From: Myrmaecium sp. VS I D KN 1
Lineage: Eukaryota; Ascomycota; Dothideomycetes; Valsariales; Valsariaceae
Reading direction: 5' to 3'
Assembly (NCBI GenBank): GCA_019775845.1
Contig: JADQAV010000009.1
Coordinates: forward strand, 1,426,001 to 1,490,000
DNA length: 64,000 nt
Positions within the stretch are counted from its first letter, which is position 1. Every line of letters starts with the position of its first letter. Positions 62,331 to 64,000 of the stretch are shown here, in pieces. Under the pieces are notes generated by a model, which had not been told where the DNA came from, made no database searches, and was given only the letters and a program-made list of their open reading frames with translations. The translations under genes and the position numbers were made by a program.

Positions 62331-63683
62331 AGTCCTGCTTGCCTTTTCTCTTTTGGTTCTTTCTTTATTCTTTCTACTTTCCTGACTGTTCTACCCCCCG
62401 TCGAAGCTGGACTTTGACTCGAATCTTCTTTTGATACCATCTTATCATGTATATATATATATATATATCCTTCTCTTATTCTGACGATGAAATGCAATCT
62501 ATCATCTTACTCCGATCTCTTTTCATCCTTCTTCCCTAGGAACCAGGTGTTGTAGGTTGAACGGCCACCGCTGGCCCTTGGTTCTCCTCTTTCTGTTAAA
62601 AAGGGGTCGCGTGGGAAGTAAACAGGTTGAAATGTGAGAACTGGCGAGGTGTTAGTGGGTGCCTTCGAGGAGAGGGAAAGATATGTGTAACCGGAGGTAT
62701 AAGGAGGAGTAAAGAACCTACATACCGCCAGTGTTCATATCAAAGACCCTCCCGCGAAACGAGTCCATAGATACAAACATACATAACGAAGAGCATCCTC
62801 CTTCCATCAAAACCTAATTAGCCATATATTCCCAACTCTTGTCTCCTTCAGCACACAACATAACACGTCGTAGCCGCCGCAGCACAACAACAAGACGCAG
62901 TAAAGCCATCCCCCTCCTGAAAGAAAGAAAACCAAGAAAGGAAAGGAAAGGAAACAGCGAAAAAGTGTTCCTTCAAGAACTTCAAGGTAATGTGATATAG
63001 TAGAGAATTCCCCACCACTAATCTCTACCCTACCCTAACCTAACCTATCCTATCTTATCCTATTCGAACCTATCCTATACCACCCAATCCCATACCACCC
63101 GATCCACCACCGCCAATAATCGATGTCCACCCTTCCTCCACGAAAGTAAAATAGTACAATAAAGGCCCGCCCTGAGAGTGGGATAGAGGAGGAAGAAACC
63201 GATACCGAAAGGAGAAAGAAAAGGAAAAGGAAATAGAAAGGGAAGACTCGCATAGCACAAGTCGGACCTCGAACCTCGAACCTCGAACCGAGGAGAGAAA
63301 GAAAAGGAAAACAAGCGACACAGGGCCGACAAGGAACCCATATACACTCCCACCCCCGCCCTTACCCTTATCCTCGATGATGAAGTTCGGGAAAACGCCT
63401 CGCCGGGGCAGATAGCATATCGTGTAGTAAAAGGGAGGGGAAAAGGAAAGAACACGTCCAGGCTGACGGCCGGACACGTAAGGAACAAAAGTGGAGCAAA
63501 CGCCAATGTCCAGTGCTTTTCCCCCTTGGTGCGAGAAGAAGAAAGAGGGAGCTCTCTGCTTCTCGAGCCAAACGAAAGAAAAAAGATTGGAAGATGCAGA
63601 ATGACGTTGGACGGACGCCGGAATGCCGTCCCTCCTAGAAAAGGAGAAGCAAAGTGACAGCAACGCGCAAGCTCAGGCTCACA
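62331..63683. other. Convergent intergenic region with simple repeats
   Basis: 1.35 kb. Contains an AT dinucleotide run (62450-62468), a CCTAA/CCTAT-like degenerate pentanucleotide stretch (about 63025-63090), and three 9-bp units ACCTCGAAC (about 63265-63290). The right half is purine-rich on the plus strand, consistent with a pyrimidine-rich 3' UTR of the minus-strand gene. No gene supported. Confidence 0.5.
62450..62468 (+). repeat. AT dinucleotide microsatellite
   Basis: Nineteen bases of perfect alternating T and A, about 120 bp after the Bys1-like stop codon, in its 3' region. Confidence 0.95.
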
Positions 63684-64000
63684 TCAGCTCTCCTCCAACT
63701 GCGCCAGCTCCCTCTCCATCCGGCTCAGCTCCTCCTGCATGCGCATCTTCTCCTCCATGAGCTTCTGTTTCCGCTTCGCCTTATCCTCCGGGCTGGTGGC
63801 GCGTATCGCGGACGGGGCGATGGCAGGGATGGTCATGTTCGCGATGGGCATGGTATTGTGCGTTGTCGCGACCGACGGTTTGCTGTCCACCGCCGACGAG
63901 AGCGAGGGGTCGATCGCCGGCGCGACGGGGGGTTGTTGCGTGGGGTTGAGGATCGAGGTGATCGAGTTGTCGCGGTTGCTGCTGGGGGACGGTTCGAAAT
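63684..64000 (-). CDS. C-terminal end of an unidentified, possibly regulatory protein
   Basis: Open minus-strand frame running off the window edge; only about 105 C-terminal residues are seen. It starts FEPSPSSNRDNSITSILNP, continues through Pro/Ser/Thr/Ala-rich disordered sequence, and ends in a charged helix SPEDKAKRKQKLMEEKMRMQ and a short coiled coil rich in Glu, Arg and Leu before the stop. The composition is typical of the tail of a fungal transcription factor, but no DNA-binding domain is in view, so the family cannot be named. No splice site is needed in the visible part. Confidence 0.6.
   Translation of the reverse strand, partial: FEPSPSSNRDNSITSILNPTQQPPVAPAIDPSLSSAVDSKPSVATTHNTMPIANMTIPAIAPSAIRATSPEDKAKRKQKLMEEKMRMQEELSRMERELAQLEES

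Noticed and set aside
63025-63090. Telomere-like CCCTAA repeats
   Set aside because: The units are degenerate CCTAA/CCTAT/CTTAT words, not a regular array, and lie inside a gene-bearing region.

Overview
This window is nuclear DNA from a filamentous ascomycete (Pezizomycotina), most likely of the Eurotiomycetes. The signs are short GT-AG introns of about 50-90 bp with CTAAC/CTGAC branch points, protein sequences that read closest to Aspergillus-type orthologues from memory (cytochrome P450 reductase, Mdv1, a Bys1-type secreted protein), monocistronic genes on both strands, and long untranslated or intergenic stretches. No rRNA, tRNA, CRISPR or prokaryotic signature was seen. Gene models were spliced by eye, so exon ends are inferences from splice consensus and reading phase.

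Layout. 0-2 kb: 3' part of the histone acetyltransferase ESA1 (+). 2.6-4.9 kb: a type II membrane GT2-like glycosyltransferase (+). 5.5-6.5 kb: a short-chain dehydrogenase (-). 7.4-10.6 kb: proteasome subunit RPN1 (-), divergent from the RIO2 kinase gene (+, 11.0-12.5 kb). 13.6-15.4 kb: a two-RRM RNA-binding protein (-) with a long, apparently intron-bearing leader. 19.1-21.3 kb: NADPH-cytochrome P450 reductase (-). 23.3-31.2 kb: the giant Furry/Tao3 morphogenesis scaffold (+). 32.8-33.8 kb: a GNAT acetyltransferase (-). 35.0-35.5 kb: a TA-flanked MITE. 36.3-37.3 kb: isopentenyl diphosphate isomerase (-). 38.0-39.7 kb: homocitrate synthase (-) with a perfect CpcA/Gcn4 box in its promoter. 40.5-49.0 kb: three mitochondrial genes in a row, SHE9/MDM33 (-), MDV1 (+) and RPO41 (+). 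50.7-51.9 kb: a protein with three six-cysteine modules (-). 51.9-61.7 kb: almost 10 kb with no convincing large gene. 61.7-62.3 kb: a small secreted Bys1-like protein (+). 63.7 kb to the end: the C-terminus of a possible regulatory protein (-).

Most genes are conserved housekeeping functions: chromatin, proteasome, ribosome maturation, lysine and isoprenoid synthesis, polarity, and mitochondrial division and transcription. The genes that act in one compartment and lie together are SHE9-MDV1-RPO41. The most novel-looking items are the three-module cysteine protein, the MITE with internal tandem repeats, four introns that are multiples of three and free of stops, and the long gene-poor block.
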